From: an uncultured Ilumatobacter sp.
Lineage (GTDB): Bacteria; Actinomycetota; Acidimicrobiia; Acidimicrobiales; Ilumatobacteraceae
DNA length: 8,758 bases
Assembly: GCA_938049325.1 (NCBI GenBank)
Contig: CALICC010000424.1
Coordinates: 1-8,758 of the forward strand
Direction: 5' to 3'
The notes under the pieces were generated by a model. That model ran no database searches. It was given only the letters and a program-made list of their open reading frames with translations, and was not told the origin of the DNA. The translations under genes and the position numbers were made by a program. This document shows positions 1 through 7,630 of this stretch, piece after piece (position 1 is the first letter of the stretch; every line of letters starts with the position of its first letter).

Positions 1-582
1 CCCCAACTGCTCGACGAGCTTCGCGAACGTCGCCAACTGACCGTCGGTGAACTCGACGGAGTCCACACTCATTTCGTCAGCGACCGCGAGATGCGTGAAA
101 GCCCCGGCCAACCGAACCGCGGGGGCACGGTCGGCTACGGCACTGGCCAGCGACACCGCCGCGTGCGGATGCGCGCCGACGCGCTGCATGCCCGTATCGA
201 CCTTCATGTGGACGGGCAGACCGACGGGCCGCTCAGCGACCAACGCATCGAGAAACGTCCGGTTGTACACGGTTGGGGTCAGGCGGAACTCCACGATGTG
301 TGGCGCCGACTCGGGCGGCTGCTCGCTCAACAACAGAATCGGCGCATCGATCCCGGCGCGCCGCAGTTCGATGCCCTCCTGCACCAGCGCGACACACAAC
401 CCTTCCGCCCCGGCGGAGATCGCTGCGAGCGCGACGTCGACCGCGCCGTGGCCGTACCCGTCTGCCTTGACGACGGCCCACACTGCCGAAGGTGCGACGC
501 GCTCTCGGATCACGGTGATGTTGTGCGCGATGGCGGCCAGGTCGATCTCGGCCCACGCCCAGCGCACGTTACCCGAGGTCAT
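1..582 (-). CDS. alr: Alanine racemase, N-terminal 194 residues (continues beyond window)
   Basis: PLP-dependent fold-type III enzyme interconverting L- and D-alanine in the cytoplasm, supplying D-Ala for peptidoglycan. The frame is open from an ATG at 582 down to base 1, so only the N-terminal half (194 of the usual ~370-390 residues) is visible. Seen directly: the PLP-lysine motif KADGYGHG at residues 39-46 (K39 the Schiff-base lysine), the family opening WAEIDLAAIAHN (10-21), MKVDTGMQRVG (126-136, whose R134 matches the conserved arginine near the cofactor), and FTHLAVADE (162-170). The C-terminal domain with the second catalytic residue, a tyrosine, lies outside. The ATG overlaps the nnr stop in an ATGA tetranucleotide, which suggests translational coupling; I see no strong Shine-Dalgarno of its own. 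The nnr-alr pairing is a familiar actinobacterial arrangement. Identification is firm. Confidence 0.96.
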   Translation of the reverse strand, partial: MTSGNVRWAWAEIDLAAIAHNITVIRERVAPSAVWAVVKADGYGHGAVDVALAAISAGAEGLCVALVQEGIELRRAGIDAPILLLSEQPPESAPHIVEFRLTPTVYNRTFLDALVAERPVGLPVHMKVDTGMQRVGAHPHAAVSLASAVADRAPAVRLAGAFTHLAVADEMSVDSVEFTDGQLATFAKLVEQLG

Positions 583-1922
583 GGCAGTGACTCGATCGTT
601 TCCGGCAACGCGTCGATGAGGTCACCGGCCAGCAGCCCCACCGACGGTCGGCGGCGCGAGGCGTCGGCGTGAATCCACGCCGACGCGGCCGCGGCACGCA
701 GCGGGTCGAGCCCACCGGCGAGCGCAGCACCGATCAGGCCGGCGAGGACGTCACCGCTCCCGGCTGTGGCCAGCCGTTGGTCACCGCGGTCGACCAAGAG
801 CACTTCACCATCGGGACCAGCGATCACCGTCGTCGGGCCCTTGAGCAATACGGTCGTGCGCATGGATTCGGCGGCCGCACGCGTGTCGGCGATGCGGTCC
901 GGGCCAGGGGGCGCACCCGTCAGCGTCTTGAACTCGCCGTCGTGTGGCGTCATCACACTCATGCCGCCGATCCAGGCAAGGTCTTTCACCGCTGTCAGCG
1001 CATCGCCATCGATCACGATCGCCAGATCGGCGCGATCGACGCACGCCCGAGTCGAGTGCATCACGCCATCATCGCGGCCCAGCCCCGGTCCGATGACGAG
1101 CGCCGAGAATCGGTCGATGTCGCGCATTGCTTCGTCGGCAAATCCTGTTGCAGGAACATGATGTTGCACCACCTCACTGCGCGTCGATGGCACGCACCCG
1201 GGGGCTGACAACGAGATCAGTCCACTTCCGGCGCGAGCTGCGGCAGCCACACACAGCTCGGCTGCGCCGGGCATCGATGCGCTGCCGGCGATCACCTTGA
1301 CGGCCCCAAGCCACTTGTGTGCGTCGACGCGGCGCTGTGGCCACCAGGCCCCCACGTCGGCGGCCCCGACGATCCGGCATCGCGACACACTCACGTCGAG
1401 GCCGATGTCGACCACCCGCACCTTCCCCGCCAGTGCCGGACCTTCGCCGAACAACAGGCCGGGCTTGAACGCTTGAAACGTGACCGTCACCTCGGCAGCC
1501 AACACGTCGCCTGACGCAGTTCCGGTCAACGCGTCCAGGCCACTCGGCACGTCGACAGCGAGCACGCGTGTGGCGCCGATGCGGGGAGGCGTCCACGCAC
1601 TTCCTGGCCGCGGTGCATACCCGGTGCCGAACGCGGCATCGATCACAAGGTCGCAGGTCGGTAGGGCGGCCGGGCACGAGGCCACGTCGTGAACGACGAC
1701 GCGCACACCCCGCTGCCGCAACCGGCGCGCCGCCTCGCGACCGTCAGCACCATTGTTTCCTCGCCCGGCGATGACGTGCACGACGCGGCCGTAGGCGCCA
1801 CCCAACATCGTGAGCGCCTGGCGAGCGACCGCTGCACCGGCTCGACGGACCAGCTCGTCGAGAGGCTCGGGCGCAGCACGGTCGACGGCCCGCATCTCTT
1901 CGGGCGTGACGACCGGGATCAT
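579..1922 (-). CDS. nnr: Bifunctional NAD(P)H-hydrate epimerase / ADP-dependent NAD(P)H-hydrate dehydratase
   Basis: Metabolite-repair enzyme: the N-terminal YjeF_N domain epimerises R- and S-NAD(P)HX and the C-terminal ribokinase-like domain dehydrates S-NAD(P)HX back to NAD(P)H, using ADP in bacteria. The protein has 447 residues, somewhat shorter than the ~515 of E. coli. N-terminal signatures: GRGNNGADGREAARRL (53-68), DAAFGTG (95-101) and AVDVPSGLDALTG (122-134). C-terminal signatures: KWLGAVKVIAGSASMPGAA (203-221), VIGPGLGRDD (276-285), IDGDAL (304-309), MTPHDGEF (324-331), LLKGPTTVIAGPDG (359-372) and the GSGDVLAG nucleotide/catalytic loop (388-395, D391 the likely catalytic aspartate). 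The ATG at 1922 opens the family-typical VVTPEEMRAVD. It follows the acyl-CoA ligase stop by 13 bases and overlaps alr by 4, so it lies within an operon. Both domains look intact. Confidence 0.96.
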   Translation of the reverse strand: MIPVVTPEEMRAVDRAAPEPLDELVRRAGAAVARQALTMLGGAYGRVVHVIAGRGNNGADGREAARRLRQRGVRVVVHDVASCPAALPTCDLVIDAAFGTGYAPRPGSAWTPPRIGATRVLAVDVPSGLDALTGTASGDVLAAEVTVTFQAFKPGLLFGEGPALAGKVRVVDIGLDVSVSRCRIVGAADVGAWWPQRRVDAHKWLGAVKVIAGSASMPGAAELCVAAAARAGSGLISLSAPGCVPSTRSEVVQHHVPATGFADEAMRDIDRFSALVIGPGLGRDDGVMHSTRACVDRADLAIVIDGDALTAVKDLAWIGGMSVMTPHDGEFKTLTGAPPGPDRIADTRAAAESMRTTVLLKGPTTVIAGPDGEVLLVDRGDQRLATAGSGDVLAGLIGAALAGGLDPLRAAAASAWIHADASRRRPSVGLLAGDLIDALPETIESLP

Positions 1923-1933
1923 GGAGTACCGAA

Positions 1934-1937
1934 CCTC
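1934..1937 (-). promoter_or_regulatory. Possible ribosome binding site for nnr
   Basis: On the minus strand a GAGG lies 11 bases before the nnr ATG and overlaps the TGA stop codon of the upstream acyl-CoA ligase. The spacing is slightly long, but it is the only purine-rich match in the 13-base gap. The overlap with the stop codon suggests that terminating ribosomes help initiation of nnr. Confidence 0.4.
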
Positions 1938-3666
1938 AGCCGATCAGCGTTTCTCTGAGTTCGCGCTTGAGGAACTTGCCGCTTGCGTTTCGAGGAAGCG
2001 CATCGTTCATGAACCAGACGCGTTCGGGGATCTTGAACTTGGCCAATTTGTCGGCGAGGAAATCGGTGAGTGTGGATTCGTCGAGCGACGTCCCCGGAGC
2101 CACGACGATGGCGACGCCGACGATCTCACCGAGACGATCGTCGGGAACGCCGAACACGGCGGCCTCGGCAACTGCCGGATGTTCATAGATGGCCGCCTCG
2201 ACCTCCGAGCAGTAGACGTTTTCGCCGCCGCGCAGCAGCATGTCTTTGGCACGGTCGACGATGAACACGAATCCGTCGTCGTCGATCGTCGCGATGTCGC
2301 CGGTTCGGAACCAACCGTCTTGAATGGCGTCGGCGGTTGCTTCCTCACGGTTGAGGTAGCCCTTGATCACGACCGCACCGCGGACGCACAGCTCGCCGCG
2401 ACCGCCCTGTTCGGTGACTTCGTTGCCCGCATCGTCGACCAGCTTGGCGTCGAGGACGGGAACGACTCGGCCACACGATGACGGCTTGGCGACGTACAGC
2501 GAGCCGGAGTTGGCGGTGACGATGCCGTGGGTTTCGGTGAGGCCGTAGCCGGTACTCGGCGCTCCACCTTTGAGCGAGCTGTCGATCTTCTCGACGAGGT
2601 CGGGCTGAAGTGGCGCACCGCCACCGCCCATGCCAGCGAGCGATGACGTGTCGCGGCGGTCCCAGTCGTCGTGCATCAGCATCTCGCGACTCATCGTCGG
2701 CACGCCCGAGAAGTTCGTGACTCGTTCGCGCTCGATGAGTTCGAGCGCACGGCCGGCGTCCCACTTGTGCAAGAACACGATGCGCGAGCCCGAGATGGTG
2801 GCGGGGTGCAACAAGCAGTTGTTCGCTGTGACGTGAAAGAGCGGCGTCGGCGCCATGAAGACGTTCTGCGGTGCCTCAGCGTCAGCGAGGTCAGGCAGCC
2901 CCGACGTCGAGCCGACCTTGGCCTCAGCAGCGTTGCCGACGGCTGCCATGAACGCGAGGTTCAGGAGGTTGTGCACCGACCCGCGATGGGTGAGCTGCGC
3001 ACCTTTGGGAAACCCTGTCGTTCCCGAGGTGTAGAAGATGCACGCGTCGTCGTCGGGATCGATCTCCGCTGGCGGCAGGGTCGTCGGCGCGGATGCCGGG
3101 TCGACGACATCGGCCCAGCGCGACGCGTCGTCGGGCAGGTCACCGTCATGGCGGACCGCGATCACGTGGAGCGGCTGGCCGTTCTCGCCTGAGCGCAGGT
3201 CGTCGAGAATCGGAGCAACACGCTCGACTCGTTCAGTGTCGGCAATGAGAACCTTCGGGCGGCAGTCGGACAGGCCGTACTTCATCTCGTCGGTGGTCCA
3301 CCACGCATTCATACCGACGCAGGCGGCGCCGACCGACACGATGGCCCAGTACGAGAACACCCATTCGGGATAGTTGCGCATCGACACTGCGACTCGGTCG
3401 CCGCGGCCGACGCCGTGTTCGTCGACCAGGTGGTGCGCGAGTGACTTGACGATCGCGTCGGCCTCGCCGTAGGTGTAGCGCTCGTCTTCGAACACGACGT
3501 AGTCACGATCGGCGTACCCGGCCGAGAGTTCCCACACGAACCGCATCGACGGGAGTTCGGACTCGAAGACGCGCATCGGGACGCCACGAACCTCGACTTC
3601 TTTCATCGCGAACTGGGCACCGGGTGCCGTCAGTTCTTCCCACGCTTCGGCGAACTCTTCGATCAT
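1936..3666 (-). CDS. AMP-forming acyl-CoA synthetase (FadD-like, class I adenylate-forming ligase)
   Basis: Cytoplasmic or membrane-associated ligase that adenylates a carboxylic acid with ATP and transfers it to CoA; the chain length of the acid cannot be read from the sequence. It has 576 residues from the ATG at 3666, normal for the family. Core motifs in order: P-loop TSGTTGFPKG (213-222), GYGLTETHG (373-381), the ATP-ribose-binding GWFRTGD (451-457), the hinge region VDRAKDMLLRGGENVY (470-485, hinge D471), and the adenylation lysine K564 in RNASGKFLKREL (559-570). No signal peptide or membrane segment is evident. Start choice: a TTG at 3702 would add 12 residues but overlap acpS; the ATG at 3666 lies 4 bases after the acpS stop and gives the natural MIEEFAEAWEELTAPG opening, although its GAGGG is very close to the ATG. 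It sits between acpS and nnr, probably cotranscribed. A specialised substrate (medium- or long-chain fatty acid, aryl acid) is possible. Confidence 0.93.
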   Translation of the reverse strand: MIEEFAEAWEELTAPGAQFAMKEVEVRGVPMRVFESELPSMRFVWELSAGYADRDYVVFEDERYTYGEADAIVKSLAHHLVDEHGVGRGDRVAVSMRNYPEWVFSYWAIVSVGAACVGMNAWWTTDEMKYGLSDCRPKVLIADTERVERVAPILDDLRSGENGQPLHVIAVRHDGDLPDDASRWADVVDPASAPTTLPPAEIDPDDDACIFYTSGTTGFPKGAQLTHRGSVHNLLNLAFMAAVGNAAEAKVGSTSGLPDLADAEAPQNVFMAPTPLFHVTANNCLLHPATISGSRIVFLHKWDAGRALELIERERVTNFSGVPTMSREMLMHDDWDRRDTSSLAGMGGGGAPLQPDLVEKIDSSLKGGAPSTGYGLTETHGIVTANSGSLYVAKPSSCGRVVPVLDAKLVDDAGNEVTEQGGRGELCVRGAVVIKGYLNREEATADAIQDGWFRTGDIATIDDDGFVFIVDRAKDMLLRGGENVYCSEVEAAIYEHPAVAEAAVFGVPDDRLGEIVGVAIVVAPGTSLDESTLTDFLADKLAKFKIPERVWFMNDALPRNASGKFLKRELRETLIG

Positions 3667-3670
3667 GCCC

Positions 3671-4066
3671 TCATGTTGGCAGTGTCGGGTCACCGCCGCC
3701 AACAGCGACGACGTATGCGCCCGCCGTCGACGCAGAGTGGGTCAATGAGAGGTGCCAGGTGACGACGCCGGCCTCGGCAGCGAGTCGGGCCGCAGTCCCT
3801 GTCACAACAAGCGATGGGGCCCCGGATTCGGCGCGTTCGACCCAGACATCGTGGAAGCCAAACGCTCCCAAACCGAGTCCGAGCGACTTCATGACCGCCT
3901 CGCGAGCAGCGAACCGAGCAGCCAACGAGGGCACCGGGTCAGCCTTCGGGTCGACGTAGGCCAGTTCCGACTCGGTGAACAGCCGGGTGCGCATCGACGG
4001 CGTACGCGTCAACGACGTGCGAAACCGCTCGATGTCAACAAGGTCGATCCCGATCCCGACGATCAC
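3671..4066 (-). CDS. acpS: Holo-[acyl-carrier-protein] synthase (4'-phosphopantetheinyl transferase)
   Basis: Transfers 4'-phosphopantetheine from CoA to the serine of apo-ACP, making the carrier active for fatty acid synthesis. It has 131 residues from the GTG at 4066, close to the usual ~120-130. Seen: the Mg-binding start VGIGIDLVDIERF with D8 at the same position as in E. coli AcpS, the RFAAREAVMKSLG motif (51-63, E56 the likely second metal ligand), and WHLSLTHSASTAGAYVVA (104-121), equivalent to the W-x-x-S-I-S-H motif. The GTG is preferred over an upstream in-frame TTG at 4114 because GGGAGG lies 8 bases before it and D8 then has family numbering. It is followed after 4 bases by the acyl-CoA ligase and preceded by a ~110-base gap with tandem hairpins, so it is probably the first gene of the acpS-ligase-nnr-alr unit. 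I could not pick out a convincing promoter in that gap. Confidence 0.95.
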   Translation of the reverse strand: MIVGIGIDLVDIERFRTSLTRTPSMRTRLFTESELAYVDPKADPVPSLAARFAAREAVMKSLGLGLGAFGFHDVWVERAESGAPSLVVTGTAARLAAEAGVVTWHLSLTHSASTAGAYVVAVGGGDPTLPT

Positions 4067-4074
4067 GGTCGATA

Positions 4075-4080
4075 CCTCCC
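4075..4080 (-). promoter_or_regulatory. Ribosome binding site deciding the acpS start
   Basis: The minus strand reads GGGAGG, then 8 bases, then the GTG at 4066. This is a near-ideal Shine-Dalgarno and spacing. It settles the acpS start at GTG 4066 over the longer TTG-initiated frame. Confidence 0.75.
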
Positions 4081-4146
4081 GCACCACGGGACAGAACGCC
4101 CCGACCGAGGACAAGCGAGTCGAGCGCCAGCCCGAGAAAACGATCG

Positions 4147-4180
4147 CCGGGGCGAAGCCCCGGAGACGGCGCCAGCCGTC
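4147..4180 (-). terminator. Tandem hairpins after the GlmS-type gene, probable transcription terminator
   Basis: Reading the minus strand from the stop codon of the GlmS-type gene, two perfect hairpins follow one another. The first is GACGGC-TGGC-GCCGTC (4180-4165), which includes part of the stop codon. The second is CCGGGG-CTTCG-CCCCGG (4163-4147). A TTTT run comes 6 bases further on (4140-4137). The short, displaced T run makes this weaker than a classical intrinsic terminator, but strong GC stems with a weak T tract are common in high-GC actinobacteria. The position separates the GlmS-type gene from the acpS operon. Confidence 0.6.
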
Positions 4181-7100
4181 ACGCCGACGAAGGCGGCGTC
4201 GATCGCCAGAGCTCAGCGGTGTCGATGATCGGTCCGATCAGCAGGCGTTCGACAGGGATCTCACCGAGCAACGACTCGTCGAAGTCGCCTTCGGTTTCGG
4301 TGACGGTGTCGACGAGCCGGTCGTAGCGGCGGTCATATCCCTGCAGCACTCCTCGCATCACGTCGGCGGGGCGGGTGTCGTGGAACTTGACGTGCAAGAG
4401 CGTGAGACCGGTGGTCTCGGCACCCTTGACCTCCGGCACGAAGATGAGCGTGCGTTGGTCGCTGCGACCCGTGCCGACCAGCACTTCGCGTTCGGTTGCC
4501 ACGCGGTGTTTGGTGCCGCGCAGCGTGCTGACACCGTCGACGCGGCTCGGCAGTTCGCGCGACACGCCACCGCGGTCGATGATCGAGATGGTCGAGCTCT
4601 CGGGGTCGATGCCGTAGCGCGTGAAGCCGCGAACGTCAGCGACCGCTGGGTCGAGGTCGGCGAGGATCTTGAGCGTGCGGTAGCTGAGGACGTCGCGCCC
4701 GGCGCCGGCTTGGATGACGGCCTGCACGAGTGGCCGGTCGATGATGCCTTCGTCGCTACGTGAGATGCCCACGGTGACCGTTTTGGCCTGGTGCTTGATC
4801 GTGTCGACCGGGCGCGTCAGTTCGTCGACGGCCGCACTCAGCGCGGCAACGAGGTCGTCGATAAGCGCGAACGGTGTGGCCACCTTTCCTGACGACAGTT
4901 GGTACGCCTCGACCGGTCGGTCCGACATCAGATCGCGGAACATCGAACTCAGACGGACGGCAGTACCGGCTTCGAGGTGCCCGTTGAACGTGCCGGCGCG
5001 GAGTCCCTCGTGGAATCGAACCGATGTGGTTTCGAGCTCGCGGCCGAGTCGCACGAGTGCGGCGTCACCCGACAGGTTGTCGCCAACGGCCTCCTCGATG
5101 GCCTCGCGCGCCTGACGCAATGGATGCGCGGACGCATCGATCGCCAGCGCCGCTTCGTAGCCGAACAGGTGCCCGACCATCGCCGACAGGATGAATCCGA
5201 GTGTCGGGTCGACGTGCGGTACCTCGATCACCGCGTCCGCGTCGTAGCGAGTTTCGCCTTCGGTGGCGAAGACGATCGGCGTGGCCTTGTGCGCTTTGAA
5301 GATCGCCACTTCCTTCGCGACATCGTCAGCGGTCGACCCTTCGAGGCCCGCCGCACACACAAGGATCAGCGGCTCGGACGACAGGTCGATGTGCTTCTTG
5401 TCTTCGGTCGAGTCACACGCCATCGACTTGTAACAGAGCTCGCTGAGCTTGATCCGCACCTCTTCGGCCGCGACTTTGTTCGGGCCGTTGCCGACCACGG
5501 CCCAGTAGCGCTTTGGCGGAGCGAGGCGACGAGCGGCGTCCGCGATGACGTCGCGTCGCGCCAACGTGGTGCGCATGGCATCGGGCATGGTGCGCAACGA
5601 CTCGAGGAGCTGCGTTCGGCGGCGGGTGTCTCCGAGACCCGTGGCCTCTGCAATGGCACACGAGAGCAATGCGCCCGCCGCGACCTGTGAGTAGAACGCT
5701 TTGGTTGACGCCACGCTCATCTCGACGTCACGACCGTCGGAGGTGTACATCACGCCGTCGGCTTTGTCCGTCAGGTCGGACCCGCGTCGGTTCACGATGC
5801 CGATCACGAGGCCACCGCGCGACCTGATGAGGTCGACCGTGCGGTTCGTGTCGGTGGTCGTTCCAGACTGGCTGACCGCGATCGCGAGCGTGTCGCTCAT
5901 GTCGAGACGCAAGTGAAAGCCCGACAGCTCGGTGGCAGTGATGGCGTCGACGTCGAGTTCGGAATCAACGAGTTCTTCGAGGATCGCGGCGGTGCTCTGG
6001 CCGGCGACAGCTGCGGTGCCTTGACCGATCACACGGACGCGTTGGATCGTTCCGTCGGCAAGTCTCGACGCGATGGCCTCGGGCAATGCGATATCGCCGA
6101 CGAGGGCACGCAGCCCGGCCGAGGGATTCGTCGACTCGGCGGGGGCGATCTTGCCGCGCAGCGTCTTGGCGAAGCTCGTCGGCGCCTCGGAGATCTCCTT
6201 GAGCAGATAGTGGGGTGCATCACCACGGTCGATGTCGCGTGTGGTGACTTCGGCGACGACGACTTCCTCGGCGCCGACGGGCTGCGCCGCGCCGTCGTAG
6301 GAGTACCGGATGATGCCCTCGAGTTCGCCAGCCGCATCGGCGTCGATCGCGATGATCTCGCCGCCCTGCTCACCATCCATACGGACGTACCGAGCAGTTT
6401 CCTCGACAACGCCGTACGGCTCGCTCGCCACGATGTAGCAGTCGTCGGCGAGGCCCACGTACAGGCCTTGGCCGCTCCCGCGCAGCGCGATCAGCAACGT
6501 CGACGGATTCGCCGCGGTGATCGCGCCGATGGCAACCGAGCCTTCGAACGTCGACACGGTTCGGCGGAATGCCTCGAGGGCTTCAACGCCTTCGGCGAGG
6601 TGCCGGGCGGCAATCGTCGGGATGACCTTCGCGTCGGTGGTGATCGCCGTGGGAATGCGCAGCGCGTGTTCGGCGCGGAGGTCGCCGTGATTGTCGACGT
6701 CGCCGTTCAAGGCCGCCACCACGTACGGCTCAGACGCCCCGCCCGGTTGTTCCATCTCGACCGAGTTGAGCGGGTGAGTGTTCGGTTCGCTGATGATGCC
6801 GACGCTCGCCCAGCGGGTGTGACCAAGCAGGGATGCTCTGGCGTTCGGCGACGACACAGCCCGGCGCAGCAGCCCGTCGGCGGCGAGCGCTGCGCGCAGT
6901 GCTGCGGTGTTGTCTCCGAGTTCGCCGATCTCGGCTGCCTGTTTGTACACGAACGAGAGCACCGAGCGTCCAGCGTCGTCGGTGGTCGCGACCACGGATC
7001 CCGACTCGAACAACGGGTCAGTACCGCGTTCGGCGATCAATGCTGTAAGCGAGTCACTGTCGATGTCGTGATCCCAGACGAACAGGTGGATGCCGGCGGA

Positions 7101-7586
7101 GTCGCGGCCGCGAACTTCGAGACGGTCGATCGACGAGAAGGCTTGCTGAGCCACCAGGTAGGCAGCCACCGCCGACGTGGGAGCGTCGCGCCCAGCGAGC
7201 AGTTCGACTTCGGCCGCGGTGCGGAATCGGTCGTGGCGAAGCGCCCACAGAACGTCACTCAGATCGATCAACTCGGCGTTGGTTGCTTCGATCTCACTCG
7301 CCGTACGCGTGCCGGCTTGCTCGTCGAGTTCGACGGCGCGTTCGCGGGCGAAGGTGTCGAGTTGGTCAAGCCTGGTCGTCAGCGCGGCAACGAGCTCGGG
7401 CTGGCCGCGAAGGGCGAGCACGCCCGGCAGGCCGCGCAACGCCTGGTCGACCTCACGAGCGGACTCGATGACGTCGCGCATCGACGGGATCGACTCGATC
7501 GCAGCATCGAGCCCACCGAGCAGATTCTCCGCTCGAGGGGTCGGACGGGTGGAGGGTCGGCTGACAACGCCGATGATGCCGCACAT
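4179..7586 (-). CDS. Expanded GlmS-type glutamine:fructose-6-phosphate aminotransferase (isomerising), 1135 aa
   Basis: Predicted to hydrolyse glutamine and pass ammonia to a sugar phosphate, most likely fructose-6-phosphate giving glucosamine-6-phosphate for cell-wall amino sugars. Start: the ATG at 7586 gives MCGIIGVV, placing the Ntn nucleophile C2 at the N-terminus as required; the 60-residue upstream extension is rejected. No clear Shine-Dalgarno; a TAGCCT 8 bases before the ATG hints at a near-leaderless transcript, weakly. Glutaminase residues: C2, RGRDSAG (159-165), GHTRWASVG (255-263, R258), LNGDVDN (293-299, N294/G295 oxyanion site), D318. Linker: HYLLKEISEAPTSFAKTLRG (459-478). SIS1: SQSGTTTDT (572-580), VASTKAF (625-631). 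SIS2: K713, E716 and H732 in IKLSE...KKH match E. coli K485, E488 and H504 with identical spacing. A typical GlmS has ~610 residues; here there are extra segments at about 22-155, 828-930 and 941-1135. Substrate is inferred: another amino-sugar isomerase or a regulated GlmS is possible. Confidence 0.88.
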   Translation of the reverse strand: MCGIIGVVSRPSTRPTPRAENLLGGLDAAIESIPSMRDVIESAREVDQALRGLPGVLALRGQPELVAALTTRLDQLDTFARERAVELDEQAGTRTASEIEATNAELIDLSDVLWALRHDRFRTAAEVELLAGRDAPTSAVAAYLVAQQAFSSIDRLEVRGRDSAGIHLFVWDHDIDSDSLTALIAERGTDPLFESGSVVATTDDAGRSVLSFVYKQAAEIGELGDNTAALRAALAADGLLRRAVSSPNARASLLGHTRWASVGIISEPNTHPLNSVEMEQPGGASEPYVVAALNGDVDNHGDLRAEHALRIPTAITTDAKVIPTIAARHLAEGVEALEAFRRTVSTFEGSVAIGAITAANPSTLLIALRGSGQGLYVGLADDCYIVASEPYGVVEETARYVRMDGEQGGEIIAIDADAAGELEGIIRYSYDGAAQPVGAEEVVVAEVTTRDIDRGDAPHYLLKEISEAPTSFAKTLRGKIAPAESTNPSAGLRALVGDIALPEAIASRLADGTIQRVRVIGQGTAAVAGQSTAAILEELVDSELDVDAITATELSGFHLRLDMSDTLAIAVSQSGTTTDTNRTVDLIRSRGGLVIGIVNRRGSDLTDKADGVMYTSDGRDVEMSVASTKAFYSQVAAGALLSCAIAEATGLGDTRRRTQLLESLRTMPDAMRTTLARRDVIADAARRLAPPKRYWAVVGNGPNKVAAEEVRIKLSELCYKSMACDSTEDKKHIDLSSEPLILVCAAGLEGSTADDVAKEVAIFKAHKATPIVFATEGETRYDADAVIEVPHVDPTLGFILSAMVGHLFGYEAALAIDASAHPLRQAREAIEEAVGDNLSGDAALVRLGRELETTSVRFHEGLRAGTFNGHLEAGTAVRLSSMFRDLMSDRPVEAYQLSSGKVATPFALIDDLVAALSAAVDELTRPVDTIKHQAKTVTVGISRSDEGIIDRPLVQAVIQAGAGRDVLSYRTLKILADLDPAVADVRGFTRYGIDPESSTISIIDRGGVSRELPSRVDGVSTLRGTKHRVATEREVLVGTGRSDQRTLIFVPEVKGAETTGLTLLHVKFHDTRPADVMRGVLQGYDRRYDRLVDTVTETEGDFDESLLGEIPVERLLIGPIIDTAELWRSTPPSSA

Positions 7587-7630
7587 GGCGGGCAAGGCTA
7601 CCGACCCGGACAAGCCGCTTCCGGCAGGCT

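Noticed and set aside
47..672. Two overlapping plus-strand frames at the left edge
   Set aside because: They lie antisense to the alanine racemase frame with its KADGYGHG motif and have shadow-type composition.
3667..3702. TTG start giving a 12-residue longer acyl-CoA synthetase
   Set aside because: It would overlap acpS by about 30 bases and adds MAAVTRHCQHEG, unlike the start of the family. The ATG at 3666 directly follows the acpS stop.
4067..4114. TTG start giving a longer AcpS
   Set aside because: The GTG at 4066 has a strong Shine-Dalgarno at 8 bases and yields the standard numbering with D8.
3975..4763. Plus-strand 262-codon frame spanning acpS, the hairpin gap and the end of the GlmS-type gene
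   Set aside because: It crosses two real genes and their intergenic terminator, and shows no recognisable motif.
7595..7600. TAGCCT as a -10 box for the GlmS-type gene
   Set aside because: No matching -35 box at a suitable distance, and the spacing to the ATG does not fit well with a leaderless start. Kept only as a weak remark.
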